Part shown: positions 1 to 8,327 of the stretch, one piece after another
How positions within the stretch are numbered: the stretch's first letter is position 1
Layout of the letters: each line of letters opens with the position of its first letter
Source of the DNA: UBA3792 sp045576895
Lineage (GTDB): Bacteria; Bacillota; Clostridia; Christensenellales; CAG-138
Direction: 5' to 3'
DNA length: 15,933 nucleotides
NCBI GenBank assembly: GCA_045576895.1
Contig: JAZNHI010000178.1
Span: forward strand, 1 to 15,933
The notes under the pieces: generated by a model
Told to the model about the DNA's origin: nothing
The model's database searches: none
What the model saw: the letters and a program-made list of their open reading frames with translations, nothing else
Position numbers and translations under genes: made by a program

Positions 1-2
1 GG

Positions 3-911
3 CTACGATCCGACTTGATCCTCGGCGGTATGCTCGGCATGATCACCTCGCTGGACGGCATCAACGACATTGCTTCGATCCTCGGTCTGTCGAACGAAAG
101 CGTGCCACTGGCCTCCGTTCTGCAGGCGGGAAAGGGCGGCGTTCTGGCGGTCATATTCGGCGTGCTTCTCCTGTCCTTTGTGGAAAAGAAGATCCGTTCC
201 CGCATGCCGGAGCGCATCGATATGATCTTTACGCCCATCCTGTCCCTGCTGATCTGCGCGGTGCCGTACATCCTTCTGATCATGCCGCTGTTCGGATATG
301 TTTCAAGCGGGATCGCCTGGGTGTTCGGCAAGCTGTGCCTTTCCGAAAGCGTGATCGTCCGGATGCTCACGGGCTTTCTGTCCTCCGCACTGTTCCTTCC
401 GCTTGTCGCGACCGGCATGCATCACGGTCTCGTTGCGCTGTATACGATGCAGCTTCAGGAGCTTGGATATATCACGCTGTACCCCGCCCTTGCGATGGCA
501 GGCGCGGGGCAGGTCGGCGCGGCGCTTGCCGTTTACCGAAAGGCGAAAAAAGCCGGCAATCAACAGCTGTGTTCCGTGATCTCCGGCGCGCTTCCCGCCG
601 GGTTCCTCGGCGTCGGCGAGCCGTTGATCTACGGTGTCACGCTGCCTTTGGGCAAGCCGTTTATCACAGCCGGAATCGGCGCAGGCTTCGGCGGCGCTCT
701 GGTCATGGCTTTGCGCGTTGCATCCACTACCTGGGGCCCCTCCGGTCTGCTCGGCGTCTTCGTCATGACCGAAGGTCCGCTCGGCGCGTTTCGCAGCGTA
801 TTGATCTATCTTCTGGGGCTCGTCGTATCGTACGTGTGCAGCTACATCATTACATGGCTGACGTTCGGTGTAAAGGATCTGAATCCGGATGGCGGCGCGG
901 ATCGGACATAG
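3..911 (+). CDS. PTS transporter EIIC subunit (sugar permease), 5' end cut by window
   Basis: This is the membrane permease (IIC) part of a phosphotransferase-system sugar importer, which moves a sugar across the membrane while it is phosphorylated by the linked IIB domain. The frame is open to the left edge, so only the C-terminal ~300 residues are seen and the TTG at 15 is not a convincing start. The visible part has several hydrophobic membrane segments, an N-proximal LDGIN motif, and GVGEPLIYGVTLP, which corresponds to the conserved substrate-loop G-x-x-EP motif of the glucose/sucrose/MurNAc EIIC superfamily. No IIA or IIB domain follows; the protein ends in a short polar tail, so IIB would have to be N-terminal or separate. 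Substrate cannot be told from this fragment. The family call is firm, the specificity is not. Confidence 0.88.
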   Translation, partial: LRSDLILGGMLGMITSLDGINDIASILGLSNESVPLASVLQAGKGGVLAVIFGVLLLSFVEKKIRSRMPERIDMIFTPILSLLICAVPYILLIMPLFGYVSSGIAWVFGKLCLSESVIVRMLTGFLSSALFLPLVATGMHHGLVALYTMQLQELGYITLYPALAMAGAGQVGAALAVYRKAKKAGNQQLCSVISGALPAGFLGVGEPLIYGVTLPLGKPFITAGIGAGFGGALVMALRVASTTWGPSGLLGVFVMTEGPLGAFRSVLIYLLGLVVSYVCSYIITWLTFGVKDLNPDGGADRT

Positions 912-935
912 ACCGCCCGCCGATCATTGAAATGC

Positions 936-975
936 AAAAGCGGCGCTTCCGTTCCTCGACGAAAGCGCCGTTTTG
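936..975. terminator. Bidirectional rho-independent terminator between convergent genes
   Basis: A stem of about 11-15 bp with GGCGCTT paired to AAGCGCC and a short loop is flanked by AAAA on the left and TTTT on the right. It lies between the convergent EIIC and ABC exporter genes and can serve both. Confidence 0.8.
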
Positions 976-984
976 TTGTTTGCG

Positions 985-2700
985 TTAGATCCGGTCGATC
1001 ACGCCGGATTCGGTAAACTCCAGTACGCGGTCGCAGATCCCGAGCGCCGCCGGACGGTGCGTAACGATAATGACCGTCTTGTCCGTCATGCTGCGCAGAT
1101 TTTCCAGCAGCTGTTTTTCCGTGGAAGCGTCCAGTGCGCTTGTCGCCTCGTCCAGCAGCAGGATCGGACTTTGCGAAAAGATCGCGCGCGCGATCGCAAT
1201 GCGCTGCATCTGTCCTTCGGAAAGCCCTGTGCCGCGTTCGCCGAGCAGCGTGTCCGTCCCCTGATCGAGTTCCGAAACGAACTGCTCCGCGCAGGCGATG
1301 CGCAGCGCATTCCGGATCCGCTCTTCGTCGTGCATGGCGGTCGGATCGGCAAAGCCGACGATCTCGCGGATCGTGCCGCTCATCAGGTAATTCCCCTGCG
1401 GCACATAGGCGAACAGACGGCGGTATTCGGACGAAAGCTCTCCCTCGTTCCCCTGCGCGTCCTCGAAATAGCGCTCGCCGGAATCCGGCTGCATGACGCA
1501 CATCAGAAGCTTCAGCGCAGTGGACTTTCCGCAGCCGCTCGTGCCCGTAAACGCCGCATATTCGCCTTTTTTGATCTTCAGCGACAGATCCCTGAGAACG
1601 ATCGGCATGTCCGTTTTTTCGAGCTCCAGCGTGTTGTCGGAGACCACCGGATAGTACGTGAAGCTGACGCGGTTCAGCCCGATCGCGGACAGCTCGTTCC
1701 AATAGAACGATGTGATCTCCGGAAGCGGTTTTGCGTTCGCGCGATCGTCTTCAAAGCATTCCGCCTCCATCAGACGTTCGGCGCTGGCGAGCATTGCATA
1801 GTACCGCGGCAGAAATCCCGTGATATTTGCCATCGGCGACTGCACCTGTGAAACGAGCTGCAGGATCGCCGTCATGGTGCCATAGCTGATCGTGCCGGTC
1901 AGGATCCCATACCCGCACCAGCCGACGCCGAGCAGATACATACCCGTCATTGCCGCGCCGAATCCGAAATTGCACAGATTCGAAAACCGGTTGCGCCGCA
2001 TTCGCGCAGCCTTATGCGCGTTCATTTTTTCCTCCGCTCCCGCCAGCGTCTGGTTTTCCGCCGCAAAGGAGCGCAGCATCAGAAAGCTTGCGATCCGTTC
2101 CTGCAGAAAGATCCGGAGCCTGCCGTCCGATTCCTGCACGTTTTTATGCAGCCGTTTCATAACCTTGCGGAACAGAATCGTGAGCAGCGCAAGCACGATT
2201 CCGCCGGGTACCAGGATCGCGGCAAAGAACGGTTCGATCACAATGATCATGGCAAGCGCGCTGATCAGCTTGACCGTCATCCCGACAAGTCCCGGAACGA
2301 TTTCCACATACCCGTTTGCGACAACGACCGTGTCGTTTGTCAGTCGGTTCATCCATTCCCCCGAATGGACGGCGCTGATGCGCAGATAGTCCTTTCGCAG
2401 CAGGGTACCGGTCAGTCTGCTTTTGAATGCGTTTTCAAACGTCGATTTGCTCAGCTCCGTCAGCCAGCGAACCACGGCATGCAGCGCAAGCTGTGCAGCG
2501 GACAAGGCGATGATCAGGACCAGATACCGCCAGAATGCCGTCTTGTCTCCGCCGACCGCGCTGTCCACAATGCCGCGCAGCAGCAGCGCGTACAAAACGC
2601 CGGACCCTCCGAGCAAAGCCTGCACGAGCGTCAAGGCGACAATGTACCACTTCTTCTTCCCCGGCACGGTATAGAGCCATTTGAGAGCTGACTGTTTCAC
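985..2700 (-). CDS. ABC transporter, fused permease/ATPase (exporter type)
   Basis: A 571-residue half-transporter of the type I ABC exporter (MsbA/LanT-like) family. The N-terminal ~310 residues hold the six-helix membrane domain. The ATPase domain has Walker A GTSGCGKS (386-393), Q-loop Q435, signature LSEGQ (493-497), Walker B ILLLDE (513-518) and switch H548, so all catalytic elements are intact. There is no N-terminal C39 peptidase domain, so it would export an already processed cargo or a small molecule. The start is taken as GTG at 2700, because its GTGA overlaps the stop codon of the HPr-kinase-like gene by 4 bases, which implies translational coupling; the open frame upstream of it has no homologous-looking sequence. 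The coupling to a kinase suggests export of a modified peptide, but the cargo is unknown. Confidence 0.93.
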   Translation of the reverse strand: MKQSALKWLYTVPGKKKWYIVALTLVQALLGGSGVLYALLLRGIVDSAVGGDKTAFWRYLVLIIALSAAQLALHAVVRWLTELSKSTFENAFKSRLTGTLLRKDYLRISAVHSGEWMNRLTNDTVVVANGYVEIVPGLVGMTVKLISALAMIIVIEPFFAAILVPGGIVLALLTILFRKVMKRLHKNVQESDGRLRIFLQERIASFLMLRSFAAENQTLAGAEEKMNAHKAARMRRNRFSNLCNFGFGAAMTGMYLLGVGWCGYGILTGTISYGTMTAILQLVSQVQSPMANITGFLPRYYAMLASAERLMEAECFEDDRANAKPLPEITSFYWNELSAIGLNRVSFTYYPVVSDNTLELEKTDMPIVLRDLSLKIKKGEYAAFTGTSGCGKSTALKLLMCVMQPDSGERYFEDAQGNEGELSSEYRRLFAYVPQGNYLMSGTIREIVGFADPTAMHDEERIRNALRIACAEQFVSELDQGTDTLLGERGTGLSEGQMQRIAIARAIFSQSPILLLDEATSALDASTEKQLLENLRSMTDKTVIIVTHRPAALGICDRVLEFTESGVIDRI

Positions 2701-3446
2701 TTTTCCCGTTCGGAACCTTTCATTGCATTGTAGGAGACTTGCGCCGCCTCCGGATCCATATTGCATCCGAGACGCCAAAGATCGACGGTTTTCGACAGCC
2801 GGTCGATCAGCTGCAGCGTTCGCAGCATCGCCGCCGGATCCTGCGGCCGATAGATTTGCTGCACCAAAAAAGGATACGCCTCCGCAGACGGTATGCGCCG
2901 GATGGTGTTGTTCGCGGCGCGTTCCAGAATACAGATCGCCTTCAGCGGCACAGCGCAGTTGGTGCTCAGATGATGCTTGCCGTCCCACGGCGTTCCGTAG
3001 ATCATCGCGCCGGTTTCGGTTACGCGGATCAAAGGCTTGTCGTCGTTGATCATCACCGCGCGCTCGCCGAACAGCTCGCGCCAAAGCCGCGTATGCGTGC
3101 TCTTGCCCGTGCCGCTTTTCGCGGTAAACAGATACCCTTCCCCGTCCACTGCAACACAGGAGCCGTGCATCAGAAAGGTATCGTATGCGGGCATTTGCTC
3201 CGCGATTTTCCGGTAGACGGCAAGCTCCTCGAGATATGCGTCCGAATGTCTGTATGAATACCGTCCTTCCGTCTGCTCTTCCTGCATGGAATGCCGATGC
3301 TCGTCTTCAAGATCGTCTTGTGTGATCTCAACGCAAAGATCCGCAGGCTGATCGTCGATGCGATATGCTTCGCAAAGACGATGCACCCGTTCATGCAATG
3401 AACAGATCCGAATGACTGTATCCGCGATGCGATAGGTTTCCGTCAT
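2697..3446 (-). CDS. HPr kinase-like P-loop protein (RiPP-associated kinase family)
   Basis: A 249-residue protein resembling the C-terminal kinase domain of HPr kinase/phosphorylase, but lacking the classical HprK N-terminal domain. The P-loop is AKSGTGKST (109-117), preceded by LMHGS (92-96), followed by NDDKPLI (134-140) and YGTPWDGK (150-157), the motif order of the small HprK-like serine kinase proteins of Clostridia. Relatives of this fold are found in lasso peptide and other RiPP loci, where some phosphorylate the peptide. The ATG at 3446 has AAAGGGA about 5 bases upstream; the longer open frame reads into a hairpin and the preceding gene and was rejected. It is coupled to the downstream ABC exporter. 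Substrate is unknown: peptide, protein or another small phosphoacceptor are all possible. Confidence 0.85.
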   Translation of the reverse strand: MTETYRIADTVIRICSLHERVHRLCEAYRIDDQPADLCVEITQDDLEDEHRHSMQEEQTEGRYSYRHSDAYLEELAVYRKIAEQMPAYDTFLMHGSCVAVDGEGYLFTAKSGTGKSTHTRLWRELFGERAVMINDDKPLIRVTETGAMIYGTPWDGKHHLSTNCAVPLKAICILERAANNTIRRIPSAEAYPFLVQQIYRPQDPAAMLRTLQLIDRLSKTVDLWRLGCNMDPEAAQVSYNAMKGSEREK

Positions 3447-3458
3447 GTTTCCCTTTGT

Positions 3459-3493
3459 AAAAATCAGGGGGCGAAAACCGGCGTCTTCGCCCC
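3459..3493 (-). terminator. Rho-independent terminator after the large secreted protein gene
   Basis: On the minus strand an 8 bp perfect stem GGGGCGAA/TTCGCCCC with a 10-base loop is followed by CTGATTTTTA. It lies just beyond the stop of the 1150-residue protein and only 12 bases before the ATG of the kinase gene, so it could also act as a partial terminator or attenuator for the kinase-exporter pair. Confidence 0.7.
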
Positions 3494-3516
3494 TCTGTCT
3501 GTCAGATGATCTCGAT

Positions 3517-6500
3517 TCAGTGCGCTTCCTTGAAAGCATCCGCCGCCGCAGAATATCCGTAGATTGCAGCTGCAGCATTCTTCGCAGAGGCGTTGTCCGG
3601 ATATGCACTAAGCAGAATCTTCACATAAGACAGTACCGAAGCGGTGATCGTCGCGCTGCCGTTTTCCGTGGTGACGACGATCTCATAGGTCTTCGAGAGC
3701 ATATGCGCCGGAACGTTCTTGATCTGCACCGCCTTGCGCGAGCCGAGCATCGTTACTTCGAACGAATCGCCATCCACCGTTGCCTCAAATGTACCTTCAT
3801 AAGTCTTCGGAACCTTGAACAGCAAGCGGATCTCCGTCGCGCTGTCGCACATGACCGCAAACGAAGGCGTGCCGAAATCCGGCTCCCCGGCAAGCGTGCA
3901 GGTGACACCCATGTTTTCAACCGCAGCTGCGACAGTATCGATATTGTAGTTCTGCGTATAGAACTTGTCCATCTCGATGTACGTCGTTCCGAGCGTCCAG
4001 CCCTTCTGCGCAGCAAGGAACGCCTGTGCATAATGGCCGTAGTCCGCAACAGACTCGATCAGCGCCTGCGTGGTCGCGTCGAACTGATCCTTCATGCCGT
4101 CGTATGCCGTAAAGTAATCCTTAACGGCGTAGACCTTTTCGACCGTCTTTTCCGTGCCGTTCTGCGTATAGTGGAACGTTGCGGTGATCGGTTCCGCCAT
4201 CATGACCGCGGTCACATAGCAGACGAATGATCTCATTTCCGCGCTCTTTGCGGTACCTGCGCTGTAATCCACGCGCTCCGTGCAGGTGCCGTGCGGAACG
4301 CTGAAAGTCATGTAACTCTCAGAATAGTTCACGCCGTCAAGAGCGGGAAGCTTCATCTTGAAGCTTACGCCGATCAGACCGTCCAAAATGAGACTCTGCG
4401 CCTCAAAGGACGGCTCTGTCGCGGGGAGCGCAAACGTCGCGGTGATCGTAACGTCGCCCGCCGGCATCACGAATGTGTACTGCTCATTGTTGACCTTGGT
4501 CGTTGCGACTGCCGTCTCGCCGCACATAACGGTGAGCGTGTCAAGCTCATAGCCCTCTTCCGGCTCGACATAGATCGTAACGGTCGTTCCTGCGGAAGCA
4601 CGTTCCGCCATTGTGCTGATCAGACCGTGATCGCCGGAAACACAGGTGATCGCGTAATCCGCCTGAATGTAGAAGTAGCCGCCGAACTCCGCCCAGTCGC
4701 TTGTGTAGGTCTGACGGAAATAGATCGTAACGTCGCCCGCGTGCGCCGCATCGACTGTGTACTGGTTGCCGAGGCCGTCCGGATACCACGCGGTGATCGT
4801 GTTGTTTTCGACCTTGACGACCTTGATCTGATCGCCGACCGCAAGTGTCGTCGCAAGGAGCATCTCGCCGCCGGCATTCAGATTCTCGCCGAACTTGTTC
4901 GTGGCGCTGATATCGTTGATCGTCCAGTCCGGTCCGATCAGATAGAAGCCGTTGCTCAGTTCGACCGGCTCGTCCTCCACGAGCTTGTAGAGACAGACAG
5001 CGCCGGTGATATGCGAATCCTCCGCATAGCAGGAGAACAGGTTGTTCTCTCCGTTGTAGTGCATATAGCCGCGCGTGTTCTCGCCCTGCGCAACGGGGAC
5101 CGTCGCACCGTCGTCGCCTTCATACGCAATGATAAAGATGCCGTTTGCGTCAAGCTCGGTCTCGGTGCGCAGCCAGTTCTTTTTGTTTGTTTCATTGCCT
5201 GCTGCGTACAGATAGCCGCCCGTCACTTCGTCATGGAACGCCCAGCCGTCTTCCGCGTCCTCCAGCGTGAACTCAAATGCGAGCGCATCCGCCGCCGCGG
5301 TCGCGATCCAGCTTTCGTCCAGCGTCAGCGTCGTGCCTTCCACGCCGGTCACCTTGTACTGCGCACGGTTGTTGGAGGTCTGGTTCGACATGAGATAGAG
5401 CTCATCCACAAAGAGCTCGCTCGCGATCAGGTACGTGCCGCCGTCGACAAGTTCATCCTCAGAGGTCACGAGTTCATACATTCTGGCTACGAGTTCCTTC
5501 CAGGTTGCCGTGAAAGTTGCGTCGTCCGTAAGCTCGATCTCGGTGCCTGCCGCAAAGACGTCGCCGTTATCCGCCTGCCAGCCGTCAAAGACGCAGCCTT
5601 CGGGCGCCTCGAACGGGCAATCCGGAAGTGTATAGGGGCTGGTGACGTCTTCGATCGTCTGCGGCTCGCCTTCCGCGTCGCCCGGATTCAGGGTCACGGT
5701 ATAGGTCGTTTCCGGCGTCGGGCCTTCGCCGTCCTCGGAGAAGAACTGGAAGGTGAAGATCGGCGTGTTCGAGGTATTCAGGGAATACACGGTGAAGTAA
5801 CCGCCGTAATACTCGATGTACTGTGCGCTGCCGTTATAGGTCGCGCTGTCGCATTTGATATAGTAGTTGTCCGTACCGGCAGCCGCGGTCTCAAGCTGGA
5901 ACAGCGTGTTCGCGCTCTGCGCGGAAACGAGCTGTACGTTGGTGCCGTCCGCTTCGAGGTACTTGCCGTCCGCGGTGGCGAAGGTGTACTTGCCGTCGGC
6001 GACCGAAACCATCAGGCGGACCGCCTCATCGGGCACCGCAAGGACGTTGTCGGTCAGCGTCGCGTCGGCAGCGACGAGCTCATGCTTCTTGTTGTTATAG
6101 AGGTAATCCTCGCCGGTCATGACCTTGCTCGCCTTCGGATAATAGATGACGACCGTATCGCCGTCCGCCGGCACGCGCATCAGCATCATGTCGGTGTAGT
6201 TGACGACGGGCAGGTCCTTCCACTGTGCGATGAACGTGGTGTTACCGGTCAGCGTATAGGAATTGCCGGGCGCATACATGCCCTCTTCTCCATCGACCGC
6301 CCAGTAATCGAACTCCTTGCCCTCCGGTGCAGTGAATCCGCATGCCGGAAGCGTATAGGGGCTTGCGGTCGTCACGTTCGCCATCGTACCGGTACCGCCG
6401 TTCGCATCGAAAGAAACGGTGTAAGTCGGCGCGGGCGGTGTGTCGCCGTCCTGCGACCATGTGATATCGATCTCATCCAACCACATAGCGCCGCTGTTGG

Positions 6501-6969
6501 AGCGCATGCCGATGTATTCATAATCGCCGGAAATTGTAAGCTCGGTGCTTGTTTCCATGACAATCGAGCCGAGTTTCGTGCCCTGCGTGGAGATGTTGTA
6601 CAGATCGGACGCCGACGAATACGCGCTGTTCTTGCCGTAGATATCGAGCGTTCTGTCATTCGCTGTATTGGAATTCCATTCCACCACAACCTTCGTCGCC
6701 TTGCCGCCGGATACGGTGGTCACGATGCCGGAGTTGTTGTTTTTGCTTCTCAACTGAATGGCATCGTTTCCGGCCGCGGACTGTCCCGCATAGACGGCGC
6801 CGGATAAGCCGGTTCCGGTCCAATCGCCGTAGCTCGATTCGGTTCTGCCGGTAAATTCAAGATCCAGCACATCCGTAACCGTCGTCGTTTCCGCCGCCGC
6901 AACTGCGGGCAGCAGGGACAGTACCATGCAGACCGCCAGAAGCAGGGACAATAGCTTTCTGTGTTTCAT
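3517..6969 (-). CDS. Large secreted multidomain protein with InlB B-type repeats
   Basis: A 1150-residue protein with a Sec signal peptide (basic MKHRK, hydrophobic core, probable cleavage after AVAAA near residue 26). Visible modules, positions approximate: a beta-rich domain (30-170) ending in SGAMWLDEIDITW; a first InlB/Listeria-Bacteroides repeat (180-251) with FDANGGTG and TTFIAQW; a beta-rich segment (255-415); a second, divergent repeat (421-491) ending in ATFTATW; a related beta-rich segment (495-665); a module beginning GFYLIG and containing WYPDG (674-770); a third repeat-like segment ending in VTITATF (773-850); and a C-terminal ~300-residue domain of a type seen in Clostridia exoproteins, with VADYGHYAQAF. 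No LPXTG, S-layer homology or C-terminal membrane anchor is present, so it is probably released or held by non-covalent contacts. Strong RBS AGGAGG precedes the ATG. Binding or adhesion is likely; the ligand is unknown. Confidence 0.85.
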   Translation of the reverse strand: MKHRKLLSLLLAVCMVLSLLPAVAAAETTTVTDVLDLEFTGRTESSYGDWTGTGLSGAVYAGQSAAGNDAIQLRSKNNNSGIVTTVSGGKATKVVVEWNSNTANDRTLDIYGKNSAYSSASDLYNISTQGTKLGSIVMETSTELTISGDYEYIGMRSNSGAMWLDEIDITWSQDGDTPPAPTYTVSFDANGGTGTMANVTTASPYTLPACGFTAPEGKEFDYWAVDGEEGMYAPGNSYTLTGNTTFIAQWKDLPVVNYTDMMLMRVPADGDTVVIYYPKASKVMTGEDYLYNNKKHELVAADATLTDNVLAVPDEAVRLMVSVADGKYTFATADGKYLEADGTNVQLVSAQSANTLFQLETAAAGTDNYYIKCDSATYNGSAQYIEYYGGYFTVYSLNTSNTPIFTFQFFSEDGEGPTPETTYTVTLNPGDAEGEPQTIEDVTSPYTLPDCPFEAPEGCVFDGWQADNGDVFAAGTEIELTDDATFTATWKELVARMYELVTSEDELVDGGTYLIASELFVDELYLMSNQTSNNRAQYKVTGVEGTTLTLDESWIATAAADALAFEFTLEDAEDGWAFHDEVTGGYLYAAGNETNKKNWLRTETELDANGIFIIAYEGDDGATVPVAQGENTRGYMHYNGENNLFSCYAEDSHITGAVCLYKLVEDEPVELSNGFYLIGPDWTINDISATNKFGENLNAGGEMLLATTLAVGDQIKVVKVENNTITAWYPDGLGNQYTVDAAHAGDVTIYFRQTYTSDWAEFGGYFYIQADYAITCVSGDHGLISTMAERASAGTTVTIYVEPEEGYELDTLTVMCGETAVATTKVNNEQYTFVMPAGDVTITATFALPATEPSFEAQSLILDGLIGVSFKMKLPALDGVNYSESYMTFSVPHGTCTERVDYSAGTAKSAEMRSFVCYVTAVMMAEPITATFHYTQNGTEKTVEKVYAVKDYFTAYDGMKDQFDATTQALIESVADYGHYAQAFLAAQKGWTLGTTYIEMDKFYTQNYNIDTVAAAVENMGVTCTLAGEPDFGTPSFAVMCDSATEIRLLFKVPKTYEGTFEATVDGDSFEVTMLGSRKAVQIKNVPAHMLSKTYEIVVTTENGSATITASVLSYVKILLSAYPDNASAKNAAAAIYGYSAAADAFKEAH

Positions 6970-7007
6970 TGATCCTTCTCCTCCTGAATTCTATTTATCC
7001 TCATTCC

Positions 7008-7487
7008 TTACGGAAGTTCAGGCAACTCAATGGGATCGTCGTCCGGCGTCGTCTCCGGTTCGGGCGTCGGCGTCGGAGTCGGCGTGGGCGTCGAGGTCGG
7101 TCTTGCCGTCTCTCCGGGTCTCGGCGTAGGCGTCGGCTTGGGCGTAGGCGTCGGCGTTGCGATCGGGATCTCGATCTCAAGCGGATCCTGCGTCGCCTCG
7201 GGTTCCTCCGTCGCAGGGGCTTCCGTATCGGCAGGCGCTTCCGTATCGGAAGGCGCTTCCGTTGTGGCGGGGAGCGTCGGCTGCGCATTTGTTCCCTCGT
7301 TCGATCCGGGCGAAAGAATCTCGTCCTCCGTTATGGTTCCCGGTTCATCGCCATGATTCTGCGGCACATCGGTTGCGGGGGCCGCTTCCGATCCTTCTTT
7401 TCCGCAGCTTCCGGAGCATCCAAGCAGTCCCAGAATCAGAATGCATGCGAAAACGATCCGGATCCATCCCTGTTTTTTCTTCATCAT
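7008..7487 (-). CDS. Small lipoprotein with Pro/Thr-rich stalk
   Basis: A 159-residue predicted lipoprotein. The N-terminus is basic (MMKKK) with a hydrophobic stretch and the lipobox LLGC, so Cys24 would be lipidated. Everything after about residue 45 is low complexity: acidic Thr/Glu/Ala/Pro repeats (TEAP units), then a TPTPTPKPTPTP-type tract and an acidic end. No folded domain follows the stalk, which is odd because such linkers usually carry one. The first ATG is chosen because AAGGAG sits 6 bases upstream; the frame extends further but over the probable 5' leader. The gene ends 38 bases before the secreted repeat protein and probably forms an operon with it. It may be a wall-spanning tether or a spacer; this is inference. 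Confidence 0.75.
   Translation of the reverse strand: MMKKKQGWIRIVFACILILGLLGCSGSCGKEGSEAAPATDVPQNHGDEPGTITEDEILSPGSNEGTNAQPTLPATTEAPSDTEAPADTEAPATEEPEATQDPLEIEIPIATPTPTPKPTPTPRPGETARPTSTPTPTPTPTPEPETTPDDDPIELPELP
7063..7158. repeat. Degenerate GGCGTC hexanucleotide tract in the lipoprotein gene
   Basis: Imperfect six-base units (GGCGTC, GGAGTC, GGCGTG, GGCGTA) recur on the plus strand and encode the Thr-Pro stalk on the minus strand. Because the unit is six bases, slippage would change stalk length without breaking the frame. Confidence 0.7.
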
Positions 7488-7552
7488 CGGTTTCTCCTTT
7501 TCAGAACAGATTTTAGTCCCGTGTACGATTTTTTGATCCTTATTCGGCAGTC

Positions 7553-7575
7553 GTACGGATTTGATCATCCCGTAC
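7553..7575. promoter_or_regulatory. Imperfect palindrome in the leader of the lipoprotein gene
   Basis: GTACGG and CCGTAC face each other around an AT-rich centre containing TGATCA. It lies just downstream of the predicted lipoprotein promoter, a usual place for a repressor operator. No specific regulator can be named from the sequence. Confidence 0.35.
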
Positions 7576-7587
7576 CATCAATTAGTT

Positions 7588-7616
7588 ATTGTAACATGGA
7601 ACACCAAAAAACGCAA
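7588..7616 (-). promoter_or_regulatory. Predicted sigma-A promoter for lipoprotein and secreted protein genes
   Basis: On the minus strand TTGCGT and TACAAT are separated by 17 bases. The -10 is good (5 of 6) and the -35 weak (3 of 6). Transcription would start near 7580, giving a leader of about 95 nt before the ATG at 7487. Confidence 0.5.
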
Positions 7617-7724
7617 TAAGAAATAGGAAGATTCATTCGCTGCGGAGGACGCCTTTCCCGCATCGGAAAAGCACAAAAGATTCTGCCGTTTCGCAGAAAA
7701 GCCCTTTTTCTTCCTGCAAAGGTA

Positions 7725-7733
7725 TGGTATAAT
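7725..7733 (+). promoter_or_regulatory. Extended -10 promoter of the barnase-barstar pair
   Basis: TGGTATAAT is a perfect -10 hexamer with the TGn extension, which can compensate for the absence of a recognisable -35. The predicted start point is near 7740, about 14 bases before the barnase ATG and just ahead of its GGAGG. Confidence 0.6.
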
Positions 7734-7753
7734 GTTTTTTATGGAGGATTGCC

Positions 7754-8326
7754 ATGAAGAACACGCAACGGATTCTGATCTTTATACTCACTCTGCTGCT
7801 GATCGCGTCCCTGTTCGGCTGCGGAAACACGCTGTCTCCCGCTTCGCATTCGGACGATCCGGTCAGCGAGATCGACGCGCCGGTCTTCACGCTGGAACCG
7901 AACGGCGAACAGTCCAATCACGTCGAGCGATCGACCCCCTCGGAAGCGGCGTCGGATCCGACCGAAACCCCGTGCCCCGTTTCGGAGGACGGTCAATACT
8001 GGACCAAGGACGAGGTCGCGCTCTATATTCACCTGTTCGGGCATCTGCCAAGCAACTATATCAGCAAAACCAAGGCGCAGAAGCTCGGCTGGACGGGCGG
8101 TTCTCTTGAACCGTACGCGCCGGGCTGCTCGATCGGCGGCGGGTATTTCGGAAACTACGAAGGACTTCTACCGACGAAAAAAGGCCGTACCTATACCGAA
8201 TGCGATATCGACACGCGCGGTGCAAGAAGCCGCGGCGCAAAGCGCATCGTGTTTTCAAACGACGGGCTGATTTACTACACCGACGATCATTATGAAACGT
8301 TTACGCTTTTATACGGGGAGGAATAA
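7754..8326 (+). CDS. Barnase-family ribonuclease, lipoprotein form
   Basis: A 190-residue protein: lipobox LFGC with Cys23 after a hydrophobic signal, a ~55-residue low-complexity linker, and a C-terminal guanyl-specific ribonuclease domain (about 83-190). Compared with Bacillus amyloliquefaciens barnase the catalytic set is conserved: Lys105 in NYISKTKAQKLGW (barnase K27), Glu149 in TECDID (E73), Arg164 in AKRIVFS (R87) and His179 in DDHYETF (H102), so it should be an active endoribonuclease. GGAGG lies 6 bases before the ATG. A barstar gene starts 2 bases after its stop. Classical barnase is freely secreted; here the lipobox predicts anchoring on the outer face of the membrane. The role could be nutrient RNA degradation, competition or defence; the sequence does not decide. 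Confidence 0.93.
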   Translation: MKNTQRILIFILTLLLIASLFGCGNTLSPASHSDDPVSEIDAPVFTLEPNGEQSNHVERSTPSEAASDPTETPCPVSEDGQYWTKDEVALYIHLFGHLPSNYISKTKAQKLGWTGGSLEPYAPGCSIGGGYFGNYEGLLPTKKGRTYTECDIDTRGARSRGAKRIVFSNDGLIYYTDDHYETFTLLYGEE

Positions 8327-8327
8327 T

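Noticed and set aside
2701..3084. N-terminal extension of the ABC exporter
   Set aside because: The extra residues are Arg/Ala-rich, overlap the kinase gene in another frame, and the GTGA overlap at 2697-2700 gives a better start.
4291..6807. Long plus-strand open frame of about 838 codons
   Set aside because: It is antisense to the secreted repeat protein, has no RBS, and its translation is Arg/Val/His-rich without domain features; a shadow of GC-rich codon use.
7670..7710. Hairpin TTCTGC/GCAGAA upstream of barnase as a terminator
   Set aside because: The T-run does not follow the stem directly in either direction, and no gene on either strand ends there.
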